Below are positions 17,389 through 27,136 of a stretch of 64,000 nucleotides of DNA, in pieces. The stretch's first letter is position 1. Each line of letters opens with the position of its first letter. The translations under genes were made by a program, and so were the position numbers. Below the pieces are notes generated by a model that was given only the letters and a program-made list of their open reading frames with translations, searched no databases and was not told the origin of the DNA. Source of the stretch: Neobacillus sp. YX16 (GTDB taxonomy: Bacteria > Bacillota > Bacilli > Bacillales > Cytobacillaceae); the NCBI RefSeq assembly GCF_030123505.1, contig NZ_CP126115.1, forward strand, positions 1,192,001 through 1,256,000, written 5' to 3'.

Positions 17389-18003
17389 TTATAATATATG
17401 AGGATTGGTCCAGATAAGTTTAGTGTTATTATTACTCTGATTCCCACTGACCCAAACGCTGCTTTCATCTAAACTGCTTTCCAAAACGCTGCTTTCATCT
17501 GCACTGCTTTCATCTGCACTGCTTTCATCTGCACTGCTTTCATCTACACTATTGCTCCATACGCTGCGTTGATCTACGATTCTGTCCCATAAATTTTTTC
17601 TATTTTTTGTATGATGCAGGAGCGTATCAAGTGCCTCTCGAAGTTCATGACGATGCCATTCATTTAAAGAAATGTTATGTGTCATTTTTTCAATGCCACG
17701 AAGTGCATCTTCAATTGAGTTGTCTTTTGAATAGTCTATATCCTCGTTGAGCATTAAATCTATATACCTTATGCATAATTTTACTTTTTTCTCAGAAAGT
17801 TGCTGAAGCTGAATAATTAACTTTAAAAAAGGTATTAAGCAAAATATACAATATTCTTCCTTGCCTTGATCATCCAATTTTTCAGAAGACGTAATTGCTT
17901 GTGTGAGTAATGAATAAGTGTTCATCCATTTTTTAGTCGATTTCTCTTCTTGAACTATCGAATGAAAACAATTCACATATTCTTCATCTAATGTTTTTTT
18001 CAT
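17389..18003 (-). CDS. Protein of unknown function with Ser/Asp/Glu repeat tail
   Basis: 204 residues. Residues 1-~145 are predicted helical with several Cys and no signal peptide. Residues ~150-190 are a low-complexity tail of DESSA units (four clear copies, then VLESSLDESS). I do not recognise the family. It starts 10 nt after the stop of the module protein upstream on the same strand and has GAGGG 7 nt before the ATG, so it is the last gene of that small operon. A Ser-rich acidic tail could be a target for O-glycosylation or phosphorylation, given the glycosyltransferases nearby; that is inference. Confidence 0.65.
   Translation of the reverse strand: MKKTLDEEYVNCFHSIVQEEKSTKKWMNTYSLLTQAITSSEKLDDQGKEEYCIFCLIPFLKLIIQLQQLSEKKVKLCIRYIDLMLNEDIDYSKDNSIEDALRGIEKMTHNISLNEWHRHELREALDTLLHHTKNRKNLWDRIVDQRSVWSNSVDESSADESSADESSADESSVLESSLDESSVWVSGNQSNNNTKLIWTNPHIL
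17461..17550 (-). repeat. 15-bp in-frame tandem repeat coding DESSA
   Basis: Units of 15 bp start at 17491, 17506, 17521 and 17536; a further degenerate unit is at 17461. Adjacent copies are identical or differ by one base, which suggests recent slippage expansion. Confidence 0.9.
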
Positions 18004-18013
18004 CTCTTTTCCC

Positions 18014-18394
18014 TCAAAGTGATCCTAATGGTTTAAAAGGGCTGCAAATAGTATCCATATGATGATCCTTTTTATCATCCTTCTTATGATCCTTCTTACA
18101 ACAATCGCACTCTATCTCTAATACATTTTCTAACTTACGGAGCAAAAGCCATTCTTTCATTAGCACTGTTTCAATTAGCTGATTAACTGACTTATTAATT
18201 GCTAATATTTCTTTATTTGTTGGATGAGTGGGAAAATCAAAACACTCACCGACAAATGCCTGAACTTTTTCAGCCTCTGCATTTAAGATATGTGCTAGGG
18301 CAATTTCTTCTAATGCTATTGATTCTAATAAATCAATTTTTGTGTGAAACAAACATGGCCTATGGGGTTGGGATGGCAAAGTTGGCATACTCAT
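18014..18394 (-). CDS. Short ALEE-module protein with Cys/Lys/His tail
   Basis: 126 residues from the ATG that follows AAAGGAAG; an in-frame ATG eight codons earlier lies on the Shine-Dalgarno side and is rejected. The core ESIALEEIALAHILNAEAEK is the shared module, followed by the helical ILAINKSVNQLIETVLMKEW. The tail ECDCCKKDHKKDDKKDHH is rich in Cys, Lys, Asp and His and could bind metal or cross-link. No signal peptide or membrane segment. It is the most diverged family member in the window. It lies in a leftward operon with a second module gene upstream and the DESSA protein downstream. Confidence 0.72.
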   Translation of the reverse strand: MSMPTLPSQPHRPCLFHTKIDLLESIALEEIALAHILNAEAEKVQAFVGECFDFPTHPTNKEILAINKSVNQLIETVLMKEWLLLRKLENVLEIECDCCKKDHKKDDKKDHHMDTICSPFKPLGSL

Positions 18395-18410
18395 GTAATT
18401 CTTCCTTTCC

Positions 18411-18456
18411 TCCAACATATGTTGGATTTTATAATGTTCTGGTGATAAATCACCAG
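18411..18456. promoter_or_regulatory. Two adjacent palindromes upstream of the module gene
   Basis: TCCAACATATGTTGGA (18411-18426) is a perfect 16-bp palindrome that ends inside the downstream gene's ribosome binding region. CTGGTGAT-AA-ATCACCAG (18439-18456) has 8-bp arms. They may be operators or RNA hairpins that influence translation of the gene on the minus strand. Confidence 0.4.
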
Positions 18457-18545
18457 TTTTTGGTACGTTGAACTAAAGTGTTTTAGAATTCTCATACCAA
18501 CTGTAATACTTAGTCATTATCTCTAATTAGACACAAGAAAATTGT

Positions 18546-18869
18546 TTAAGGACGAGGGCTAATTGAGATAAGCTCAAGTACATTTTCAAATTTGAATTGC
18601 AGCAACATTTCCTTCATGATAACGTCCTGAAGAGTTTTAGTAACACTTGCATTGATATCAAGCAGGTTGGAAAGTGTAACTGTTTCAGAAGTTAGTGTAG
18701 TCCCGTTTTCTAATGTTCCTAATACTAATTGAAGCTTCTCGGCTTCGGCGTTGATAATGTGAGCAAGAGCTATTTCTTCATGTGCAATCGAAGCAAAAAG
18801 TAATAGGATTGTCTGGTCCATCGAAATTGAAATTAATGGGCTAATAGGGGGTATATTGGCCTGTGACAT
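18546..18869 (-). CDS. Stand-alone ALEE-module protein
   Basis: 107 residues that are just the N-terminal module: a short SQANIPPISPLISIS leader, the core SIAHEEIALAHIINAEAEKL, and LLDINASVTKTLQDVIMKEM followed by FKFENVLELI. The same module heads larger proteins at 28.2, 32.6 and 36.2 kb. I recall similar modules at the N-terminus of some Bacillus exosporium and collagen-like proteins, so a spore-surface location is likely, but this is inference. It is the first gene of the leftward operon, divergent from the mannose-1-phosphate guanylyltransferase gene. Confidence 0.75.
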   Translation of the reverse strand: MSQANIPPISPLISISMDQTILLLFASIAHEEIALAHIINAEAEKLQLVLGTLENGTTLTSETVTLSNLLDINASVTKTLQDVIMKEMLLQFKFENVLELISISPRP

Positions 18870-19149
18870 CTGTTCACCTCTTTTTCGTAGGTCATAGTAC
18901 TAGTCTATTTGTTCGGGCTTGGCAAAGACACTTATAATTCTTAAAATGATTGCCCATTTTTGTGGACTTCCCATTCAATTAATGATGCTTTCTGTGAAAT
19001 TCCTCAATGAATCAAATATATCTATGAGCAATTCCCTCATAATCAATTCTTTTTATTCATCTATAATTCGTCAGATGTCCCATACAAATAAATATCTATC
19101 CACATATGATATTAAATCTCCTAAGAAATTATGGTTTTGAGGTGTATTA

Positions 19150-20532
19150 ATGAAACTTATATTGTTATCTGGTGGATCAGGGAAGCGTCTGTGGCCACTT
19201 TCCAATAACTCTAGATCAAAGCAATTTTTAAAGGTTCTAACGAGTCCTGAAAAGAAGTTAGAATCAATGGTTCAGAGGATAAGGAGGCAATTGGAAAAAA
19301 CGCAATTACTGGATATAGCATATATATCAACGAATAAAACACAAATGGATATTATTCGCAGTCAAATAGGAAACCAAGTACCGCTGATCATTGAACCAGA
19401 GCAAAGGGATACTTTTCCTGCGATTATATTAGCGGCGACTTATTTATATTCTGTTATCGGTGTTAGTTTAAATGAAGTTATGACAGTCATGCCGGTCGAT
19501 CCGTTTGTAGAAGAGCAATTTTTTGATAGAGTTGCGTATTTAGAGGATGTTATCAAACATTCAGGAATGGATATTGCCTTAATCGGTGTAACCCCTACCT
19601 ATCCAGCAACGAAATATGGCTATATCATGCTCAACAATAATGAAAAAGAGCATGATTTAGAAACAACCTATCATTCAGTTAGGGAGTTCAAGGAAAAACC
19701 AACAGAAGAGCAGGCAGAACAATTCATTGAACAAAAAGCATTATGGAACTGCGGTGTTTTTGCATTTAGGCTGGGGTATATCATTAAGCAATTGAAGGAA
19801 AAAGGGCTTCCTACGAAGTATGATGAGATGATTCAGCTTTACGAAAGTCTGCCTAAAATAAGCTTTGATTACGAAATCGTTGAAAAGGCGGAAAAGATTG
19901 CGGTTGTTCCGTATAACGGATATTGGAAGGACTTAGGCACGTGGAACACATTAACGGAGGAAATACAATCATCAGTCATCGGCCGAGGGACTTTGAGTGA
20001 TACTTGCACAAATACCCATTTAATTAACGAATTAAATATGCCTGTCACGGTAATTGGTGCCTCAAATATGATTGTAGCGACGAGCCCGGATGGTATTTTA
20101 GTCTCAGACAAATCGAAAAGCCATCAAATTAAAGAGTTAGTAAAAGATGATAAGAAACGGCCAATGTATGAAGAACGCCGCTGGGGATGGTACCGTGTTT
20201 TAGATTATAAGGAATCAACCGATGGTATGAACGTACTTACAAAACGTTTATGTGTATTTGCAGGGCAAAACATCAGCTATCAATACCATCACAAACGAAG
20301 TGAAGTATGGGTGATCGTTAAAGGTGAAGGTGAATTTGTGTTGGATGATGAAAAATTTTATGTAAAATCAGGTGATGTATTAAACATTCCGGTCGGTTCA
20401 AAACATGGGATCAAAGCCATTGAGGATATTGAATTTATTGAGGTTCAAATGGGGAGTGAGCTTGAGGAAGAAGATATTGTAAGGTTGTTTATGTCCTGGG
20501 GGGAGATGAAGAAATCACTTGGATGTGAGTAA
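19150..20532 (+). CDS. manC: Mannose-1-phosphate guanylyltransferase (type II, with mannose-6-P isomerase-like cupin)
   Basis: 460 residues. The N-terminal nucleotidyltransferase starts with MKLILLSGGSGKRLWPLS (GTP-binding signature) and has FKEKP; the C-terminal ~110 residues (GQNISYQYHHKRSEVWVIVKG, GDVLNIPVGSKHGI) are the cupin domain of mannose-6-phosphate isomerase type II. It makes GDP-mannose, the substrate for the gmd product 7 kb downstream. GAGGTG precedes the ATG by 7 nt. It is the first gene of the glycosylation island on the plus strand and is followed by its own terminator. Confidence 0.92.
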   Translation: MKLILLSGGSGKRLWPLSNNSRSKQFLKVLTSPEKKLESMVQRIRRQLEKTQLLDIAYISTNKTQMDIIRSQIGNQVPLIIEPEQRDTFPAIILAATYLYSVIGVSLNEVMTVMPVDPFVEEQFFDRVAYLEDVIKHSGMDIALIGVTPTYPATKYGYIMLNNNEKEHDLETTYHSVREFKEKPTEEQAEQFIEQKALWNCGVFAFRLGYIIKQLKEKGLPTKYDEMIQLYESLPKISFDYEIVEKAEKIAVVPYNGYWKDLGTWNTLTEEIQSSVIGRGTLSDTCTNTHLINELNMPVTVIGASNMIVATSPDGILVSDKSKSHQIKELVKDDKKRPMYEERRWGWYRVLDYKESTDGMNVLTKRLCVFAGQNISYQYHHKRSEVWVIVKGEGEFVLDDEKFYVKSGDVLNIPVGSKHGIKAIEDIEFIEVQMGSELEEEDIVRLFMSWGEMKKSLGCE

Positions 20533-20566
20533 TCCCACTTTATATTGAAGTTATTAAACATATTAG

Positions 20567-20603
20567 AAATCCTGGACATTTTTCGAAGATACCAGGATTT
20601 TTT
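20567..20603 (+). terminator. Terminator of manC
   Basis: AAATCCTGG / CCAGGATTT stem with 16-nt loop and TTT tail. Confidence 0.85.
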
Positions 20604-20745
20604 AATTCAGCATTTTGTTAGTTAAAAAGTATTGTCAATCTAATATTTCCTTTGCTTTATGAACTATGGGAAATAGTACTATCGTTTCTATTAGGCTTGA
20701 ATATAATATGCTGTATCTAAAGGCAGCATTTGATGAGGTGAAAAA

Positions 20746-23100
20746 ATGCGCAATATTCTAGTGTTAAATTTTTTTCCGGCATTCACTCCTCCGAAAAGCG
20801 GAGGAGAGCAGAGATACTTTTACTTTTATGAAGAACTTAGTAAATTTTTTGATATTACCCTCTTATCACCAACCCATCAACATACTCCATTCGAAGTTGT
20901 TAATCATTCAGAAACCCTTAGAGAATACAGGGTGCCAAAAGAAGCCATTCATACACAATTACATTTAAAATTAACTAAAGAAAATGTTGGTGCCGAAGTA
21001 TCTGGGATTGTAAATGGATTATCTGCTAAATTTCCAAATGAATACCATACTGCCTATAATGAACTTTACAAAAACGCTGAAATTATTATTCATGATTCTC
21101 CCTATATGTTAGAGTACGATTTGTTTTTTGGAATGGATCATAAACCAAGGATTTACAATAGTTATAATCATGAAGCTCTGTTATTAAAACAAACATTAAC
21201 AGGAACAAATGCAAATCAATTTATTCATTATATTGAGAATATGGAAAGTACATTAGTAAAAAATTCTGATTTAATTTTTGTAACCTCATTAGATGAAAAG
21301 AAAAGCTTTATATCCAGTTATCAAATAAATGAAGATAAAATCCTGCTAGTGCCAAATGGTATTCATCCAAATCAATGGGCTCCCCGAGGAAACCGTGAAG
21401 AATCTACTACAGCATTTTTCATTGGAAGCGCTCATCCCCCTAATATTGAAGCAGTTGATTATATTGTTCATCATCTAGCTGCTCAATGTGAAAATGTAAA
21501 TTTTATTGTAGCTGGTAAATGTACTGAATCCTTTCAACATATAAAAAAGAGCAATGTAAAAATGTTAGGGTTAGTGGATGAAGAAACGAAATTTGAACTT
21601 TTATCAATGGCGGATATTGCAATTAATCCAATGTTTCATGGAGCAGGGACAAATTTAAAAACATTAGAGTATTTATCCGCAGGATTGCCGCTTATATCAA
21701 CGGATATAGGAGTAAGAGGATTAGAATTAATTGATGGAGTTCATTACTACGGTGCCAATAAAGAGAACTTTGCAATGATTATGATGAATCAATTGAAAAA
21801 TAAAAAAGGATTAAAAAAGATTGCTAAGTCTGGACAAAAATATATTAATAGCCAATATTCTTGGGAATCCATTGCATTAAGGGTAAAAGACACTATAAAA
21901 AAGTTAGAATCTAATAAAGTACAAACACTCTATTTGTTAAATGATTTTGAGGCTAGTAATCCCAATTCAGGCGGGGCTATTCGAATAAATCACCTATATA
22001 GTGCTTTAGCAAAAAAATACAGAATTTGTTTACTTTGTTTTAATCATTCTAATCAAATTAATAAGGTACAGATTTCAGAGGGGTTCTTCCAGGTTTCCGT
22101 TCCCAAAAGTCATGAACATAAAGTAGAAGAATTTATTTTGCATCATCAGCATCCAGTAAGTCTTGCTGATATTATATCTTCTTATATGTGCATTTCTAAT
22201 AATTTATTAAAACTAATTCATCAAAATTTATATGATGTTACTGATGCTGTTATTTTAGTTCATCCATATATGGCACTATTACTGGAAAATTCTAACGAAA
22301 AACCAGTCATCTATGAAAGCTTTAATGCTGAGATGGAATTAAAGAAAACAATATTGAAAAACCATCCCAAGTTTGATCTTTTGATTAAACAAGTAATGAA
22401 AGTCGAGGAGTTGGCTTGTGAAAAAAGTCAATTTATGATTAGTGTATCAGATTGTGATCACCAATATTTGCGAAAATATTTTAAGGAAGAAGAGATAAAA
22501 GACATCATTACAATAAACAACGGTGTTCAAATTAGAGAAACTTCAAAATATAATTTCACAGATAAAACAAAAATTCCGAGTATTATTTTTATAGGTAGCG
22601 GTCATCCCCCTAATAATGAAGCAGTTCATTTTATTATTGAAAAGATTGCACCATTTGTAAAAGCGAATTTTATTATTGTAGGTTCTGTATGTCATGCTTT
22701 TGCTCATAAAAAAATTGGACCAAATATAAAGTTAATGGGCGAAATCGATCATCATAATAAAATTTCTTTAATGGAGAACGCTGATATTGCTCTAAATCCT
22801 ATGATAAATGGCAGCGGGTCTAATGTTAAAATGGCCGATTATTTCGCGAACCGATTGCCAACCATAACAACTCCAGTAGGTGCAAGAGGATATAATATAG
22901 AAAATGGAAAACATGCAATAATCTGTAACATAAATGAATTTAGCTCTGAATTAAATTCATTAATAAAAGATTTAAAGCTACAAGGAACCTTAGCCAAAAA
23001 TGCTTTTCATTATGCAGTTCAGGAATTGGACTGGGAAAGACTAGCTGAAAAATTTGATTCCGAAATACAAAAAAGAATATTCAATAATAATCCTCACTAA
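20746..23100 (+). CDS. Tandem-fused glycosyltransferase (two GT4-like units)
   Basis: 784 residues made of two homologous glycosyltransferase units. Unit 1 (~1-390) has SGGEQRYFYFYEELSKFF, VPNGIHPNQW, FIGSAHPPNIEAV and NPMFHGAGTNLKTLEYLSAG. Unit 2 (~394-784) has SGGAIRINHLYSAL, INNGVQ, FIGSGHPPNNEAV and NPMINGSGSNVKMADYFANR. Both keep the donor-binding GxGTN/GSN region, so both may be active. No membrane segments. It lies between manC and other glycosyltransferases, so it may add two successive sugars to a spore-surface glycan; this is inference. TGAGGTG precedes the ATG. A WWTRGG box and an AATATAATA -10-like element lie at about 20690-20705. Confidence 0.85.
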   Translation: MRNILVLNFFPAFTPPKSGGEQRYFYFYEELSKFFDITLLSPTHQHTPFEVVNHSETLREYRVPKEAIHTQLHLKLTKENVGAEVSGIVNGLSAKFPNEYHTAYNELYKNAEIIIHDSPYMLEYDLFFGMDHKPRIYNSYNHEALLLKQTLTGTNANQFIHYIENMESTLVKNSDLIFVTSLDEKKSFISSYQINEDKILLVPNGIHPNQWAPRGNREESTTAFFIGSAHPPNIEAVDYIVHHLAAQCENVNFIVAGKCTESFQHIKKSNVKMLGLVDEETKFELLSMADIAINPMFHGAGTNLKTLEYLSAGLPLISTDIGVRGLELIDGVHYYGANKENFAMIMMNQLKNKKGLKKIAKSGQKYINSQYSWESIALRVKDTIKKLESNKVQTLYLLNDFEASNPNSGGAIRINHLYSALAKKYRICLLCFNHSNQINKVQISEGFFQVSVPKSHEHKVEEFILHHQHPVSLADIISSYMCISNNLLKLIHQNLYDVTDAVILVHPYMALLLENSNEKPVIYESFNAEMELKKTILKNHPKFDLLIKQVMKVEELACEKSQFMISVSDCDHQYLRKYFKEEEIKDIITINNGVQIRETSKYNFTDKTKIPSIIFIGSGHPPNNEAVHFIIEKIAPFVKANFIIVGSVCHAFAHKKIGPNIKLMGEIDHHNKISLMENADIALNPMINGSGSNVKMADYFANRLPTITTPVGARGYNIENGKHAIICNINEFSSELNSLIKDLKLQGTLAKNAFHYAVQELDWERLAEKFDSEIQKRIFNNNPH

Positions 23101-23222
23101 TATATTCATTTTCTATTTCCTCACAAGGATCTCATTTCAAATTTCACCAAAAGTCGTTTTTCATTCATACATTTATATTAATCCTAATGATTAACCAAAA
23201 AATACCGAAGGAAGAGTACATC

Positions 23223-24218
23223 ATGAGAATTTTATATTTATCAGTTCATGACGTATTGGAATACGATGAATTGAAGTTATTTACGGAATTAGGGCACGAA
23301 TGTTTTTCACATGGGGCCTATGCCCGTCCGCATTTAGGAAGTTCTTACCGCCATCCGCTTCATGAAATGCCTATTGATCCAGATTTCGCTGATTTAGTAG
23401 ATCGCTATTCAAAGTATAATTTACATCCTGAAATGATTGAAGATAAGGATGTCATTATTGTTATGCATGATCCCTCAATCATCACAAAAAACTGGGAGAA
23501 GATGAAACATAAACGGGTGATATGGAGGTCAATCGGTCAATCTTCCCCCGAAGTTGAGAGGAAACTTCGTCCATACCGGGAGCAAGGAATGGAAATAGTT
23601 AGATATTCACCTAGAGAAAGTCAGATTCCTGAGTATATTGGGGAAGATGCCATGATTAGATTTTACAAAGATCCCGACGAGTATGGCGGCTGGGAAGGGA
23701 GTAAAAATCAAATTATGACCATAAGCCAATGCATGAAAAAGAATTGGATTGGTTCTAATTATAATTTATTCCATATAGCTTGTAGGGGATTACCAGTCAA
23801 ATTGTTTGGTCCAGGAAATGAGGATGCACCGGAAAGTGGCGGAATGTTGACATATGAACAAATGAAACAAGAACTGCGGGAAAATCGGTCATTTTTTTAT
23901 ACAGGTACGAGAATTACAAGTTATACACTAGGTTTTATCGAGGCCTTTATGACAGGCATTCCAATCGTTTCTGTTTCAGAATTTCAAGGAAATCATCCAT
24001 TGCTTAAACAACGTACCTTTGAAGTTCATGAAATTATTGAAAATGGAAAAGAAGGGTTTGTATTTGATAGTGTTTTAGAGCTACGAGACTCATTAAATCA
24101 ATTATTGTACAATGACCAACTTGCGAAAGAAATAAGTAAAAATGCCAGGGCAAAAGCCATTCAGATATTCGGAAAACAGAAGATAAAAGAACAATGGAAG
24201 GAATACTTGAGTAATTAA
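23223..24218 (+). CDS. Glycosyltransferase family 1/CgeB-like
   Basis: 331 residues from the ATG that follows GGAAGAG by 6 nt; a frame extension to 23187 has no Shine-Dalgarno. MRILYLSVHDVLEYDELKLF begins a Rossmann half and SYTLGFIEAFMTGIPIVSVS resembles the donor-binding half of GT-B enzymes, with a terminal helix like the CgeB/spore maturation group. In B. subtilis, CgeB-type proteins act on the outermost spore layer. The next gene starts 27 nt downstream, so they are in one operon. Confidence 0.75.
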   Translation: MRILYLSVHDVLEYDELKLFTELGHECFSHGAYARPHLGSSYRHPLHEMPIDPDFADLVDRYSKYNLHPEMIEDKDVIIVMHDPSIITKNWEKMKHKRVIWRSIGQSSPEVERKLRPYREQGMEIVRYSPRESQIPEYIGEDAMIRFYKDPDEYGGWEGSKNQIMTISQCMKKNWIGSNYNLFHIACRGLPVKLFGPGNEDAPESGGMLTYEQMKQELRENRSFFYTGTRITSYTLGFIEAFMTGIPIVSVSEFQGNHPLLKQRTFEVHEIIENGKEGFVFDSVLELRDSLNQLLYNDQLAKEISKNARAKAIQIFGKQKIKEQWKEYLSN

Positions 24219-24245
24219 ATGATAAACGATCTTATGGAGGACATT

Positions 24246-24848
24246 ATGAGTAATTTAAATAAGGATACTTTCTTTAAAATATTTGGCAGTGGTGTCTTTA
24301 ATGGTGAAGTACCTTTTTACACCACTCCTGATGATGTAAAGGCATTAATTGCCCTTTCACGGACTTTCTATCCTAAAACTGTTATTGAGATTGGAATTCA
24401 GCGCGGAGGGACAGCGAAATGTATTTTAGATAATAGCCCATGGATTGAAAAATATATTGGTATAGATGTCATACCCTCTTTTACTACTACATTATCTATT
24501 CAAAGGGGGGAAGTTCCACAAATAGCTGGGGAATATGTCAAGGATGACCCGAGAGTGGAATTAATTGTAAAACATAATGGTTCGCGGGATTTGGAACCAT
24601 CAGATCTCCCTGAGGCCGACTTCATTTTTATCGATGGCGACCACTCGAAAAAAGGTGTATTCCTAGATACTCTATTAGCTCGGAAAGTGATAAGAAAAGG
24701 CGGTATTATTTGCTGGCACGATTATGGAAACCATCTTGTACCAGGTGTAACAGAAGTGATTGATACTTTCAATAGAAATGAAGGAGATCATATTTGTTTT
24801 GTTGAGGGTACGATGATATGTTTTCAATTTTGCAGAGAAGGCCGATAA
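24246..24848 (+). CDS. CmcI-like class I methyltransferase (cephalosporin hydroxylase family)
   Basis: 200 residues from the ATG behind TGGAGG (6 nt). TVIEIGIQRGGTAKCIL is motif I, YIGIDVIP motif II, and ADFIFIDGDHSKKGVFLDTL the metal/substrate motif of the CmcI/Methyltransf_24 group, which also includes sugar O-methyltransferases. In this cluster methylation of a glycan sugar is the most sensible role. Distance to the next start is 46 nt. The family name 'cephalosporin hydroxylase' is historical and does not imply antibiotic synthesis here. Confidence 0.78.
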   Translation: MSNLNKDTFFKIFGSGVFNGEVPFYTTPDDVKALIALSRTFYPKTVIEIGIQRGGTAKCILDNSPWIEKYIGIDVIPSFTTTLSIQRGEVPQIAGEYVKDDPRVELIVKHNGSRDLEPSDLPEADFIFIDGDHSKKGVFLDTLLARKVIRKGGIICWHDYGNHLVPGVTEVIDTFNRNEGDHICFVEGTMICFQFCREGR

Positions 24849-24894
24849 TGTAATCCTTCAATTAATAAAATATAATTAAAGGGAGATGGGTGGT

Positions 24895-26022
24895 ATGACT
24901 CAACCTTCAGGAATTCTATGGATAGGACCCATAGGTGATATGGGAGGCTACGGTAATGTTAGCAGGAATTATTTAAGAGCATTGAAACATATCGATCTTC
25001 CCGTACTCTTATTAAGTTCGGCAAAGATTAATAAGGAAATTGGAGAAGAAGACATTGAACTGCTAAATAGTTTTCTTAAATCGAAAAAGCCATTGGGGGA
25101 TAATCCCATCCTTGTGATTCATGGTACTCCGGAGTCATTTATCGGGATAGGGAAAGAAGGCTTTCATAAGACCATTGGAATTACCTTATTTGAAACAAAC
25201 CGAATCCCCCTTCATTGGGCAAATTTTTGCAATGATATGGATGAAATTTGGGTTCCTACCCGTTTTAATTACCAAACATTTACAGAATCCGGTGTTGACC
25301 CTTCAAAAGTACATGTCGTACATTATCCAATTGAGAGCAGCCAATATACCAAACAATTTGATTCATATCCATTTCCTGCTGAAGTAAAGTCTTATAAATT
25401 TATATACACATTAGCGTTTGATTACCGTAAAGGGTTGGATTTGCTCATTCCAAGCTATTGTAACGAATTCACGGCAGAAGATGACGTTAGTCTAATTTTA
25501 AAGATCTACGTTCCTGGGTGGATCAGCCAAAAGAATCTATTTGAATTAGTATCTTCGTATATACCTAATAAGCCAAATAATCCTCATATTCATTTCATGA
25601 TTGAAAATACTCCTCGAGAAGACTTGCTGCGTTTGTATTCAAGCTGTGACTGCTATGTTTCTACTGAAAGAGCTTGCGGGTGGGGGATGCCTCAGATGGA
25701 AGTAATGGCGATGGGAAAACCGGCGATATCCATTAACTGGAGCGGAGTCACAGAATATATGAACGATCGAAATAGCTTTTTAATAGAACCAGAAAATGAA
25801 CTAGAATTCGTACACCCTGAACTGCAGCGCACAAGAGCTATCCACTATTATAGGCATAAATGGGCAAAGGTAAATGAAGACAACGTTAGAAAAGTGATGC
25901 GGGAAGCATTTGAAAATCATAAAAAAAGAGAAGAACTTTCATTACAGGCAAAACAAGATATCAGAAATCATTTCTCTCCTCAAGTGATTGCAGAGCAAAT
26001 GAAAGCACGATTATTTTTTTAA
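24895..26022 (+). CDS. Glycosyltransferase, GT4-like
   Basis: 375 residues. Start at the second ATG, 9 nt after AAAGGGAG. GPIGDMGGYGNVSRNYLRAL is the N-terminal nucleotide-fold loop; MDEIWVPTRFNYQTFTESGV and VHVVHYPI form the interdomain region; ACGWGMPQMEVMAMGKPAIS is the ExxxxG-type donor motif. It shares the DEIWV...SGv...KvHV pattern with the glycosyltransferase at 30983, so the two are paralogs. It is the last gene of the 23.2-26.0 kb transcript, ended by the hairpin at 26029. Confidence 0.82.
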   Translation: MTQPSGILWIGPIGDMGGYGNVSRNYLRALKHIDLPVLLLSSAKINKEIGEEDIELLNSFLKSKKPLGDNPILVIHGTPESFIGIGKEGFHKTIGITLFETNRIPLHWANFCNDMDEIWVPTRFNYQTFTESGVDPSKVHVVHYPIESSQYTKQFDSYPFPAEVKSYKFIYTLAFDYRKGLDLLIPSYCNEFTAEDDVSLILKIYVPGWISQKNLFELVSSYIPNKPNNPHIHFMIENTPREDLLRLYSSCDCYVSTERACGWGMPQMEVMAMGKPAISINWSGVTEYMNDRNSFLIEPENELEFVHPELQRTRAIHYYRHKWAKVNEDNVRKVMREAFENHKKREELSLQAKQDIRNHFSPQVIAEQMKARLFF

Positions 26023-26028
26023 ACTTGG

Positions 26029-26086
26029 ACTTTATATGGAGGACCATGGCAGCAAAAATGCCTGCTCCTTACATATAAAGTTTTTT
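26029..26086 (+). terminator. Terminator of the first glycosyltransferase operon
   Basis: ACTTTATATG / CATATAAAGT perfect 10-bp stem with 33-nt loop (itself partly paired: GGCAG...CTGCTCC region) and TTTTTT. Confidence 0.75.
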
Positions 26087-26163
26087 ATTTCCTAGAAAGA
26101 GGGAATAGAAGCGAGTTGTAACAGCATAAAGATACAATGGGAATTCTTACACCAAAAAAGTAA

Positions 26164-27135
<972 letters not shown>

Positions 27136-27136
27136 A

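Noticed and set aside
18919..19140. 73-codon ORF between a module gene and manC
   Set aside because: No ribosome binding site and ends just before manC; more likely the promoter region of both divergent genes.
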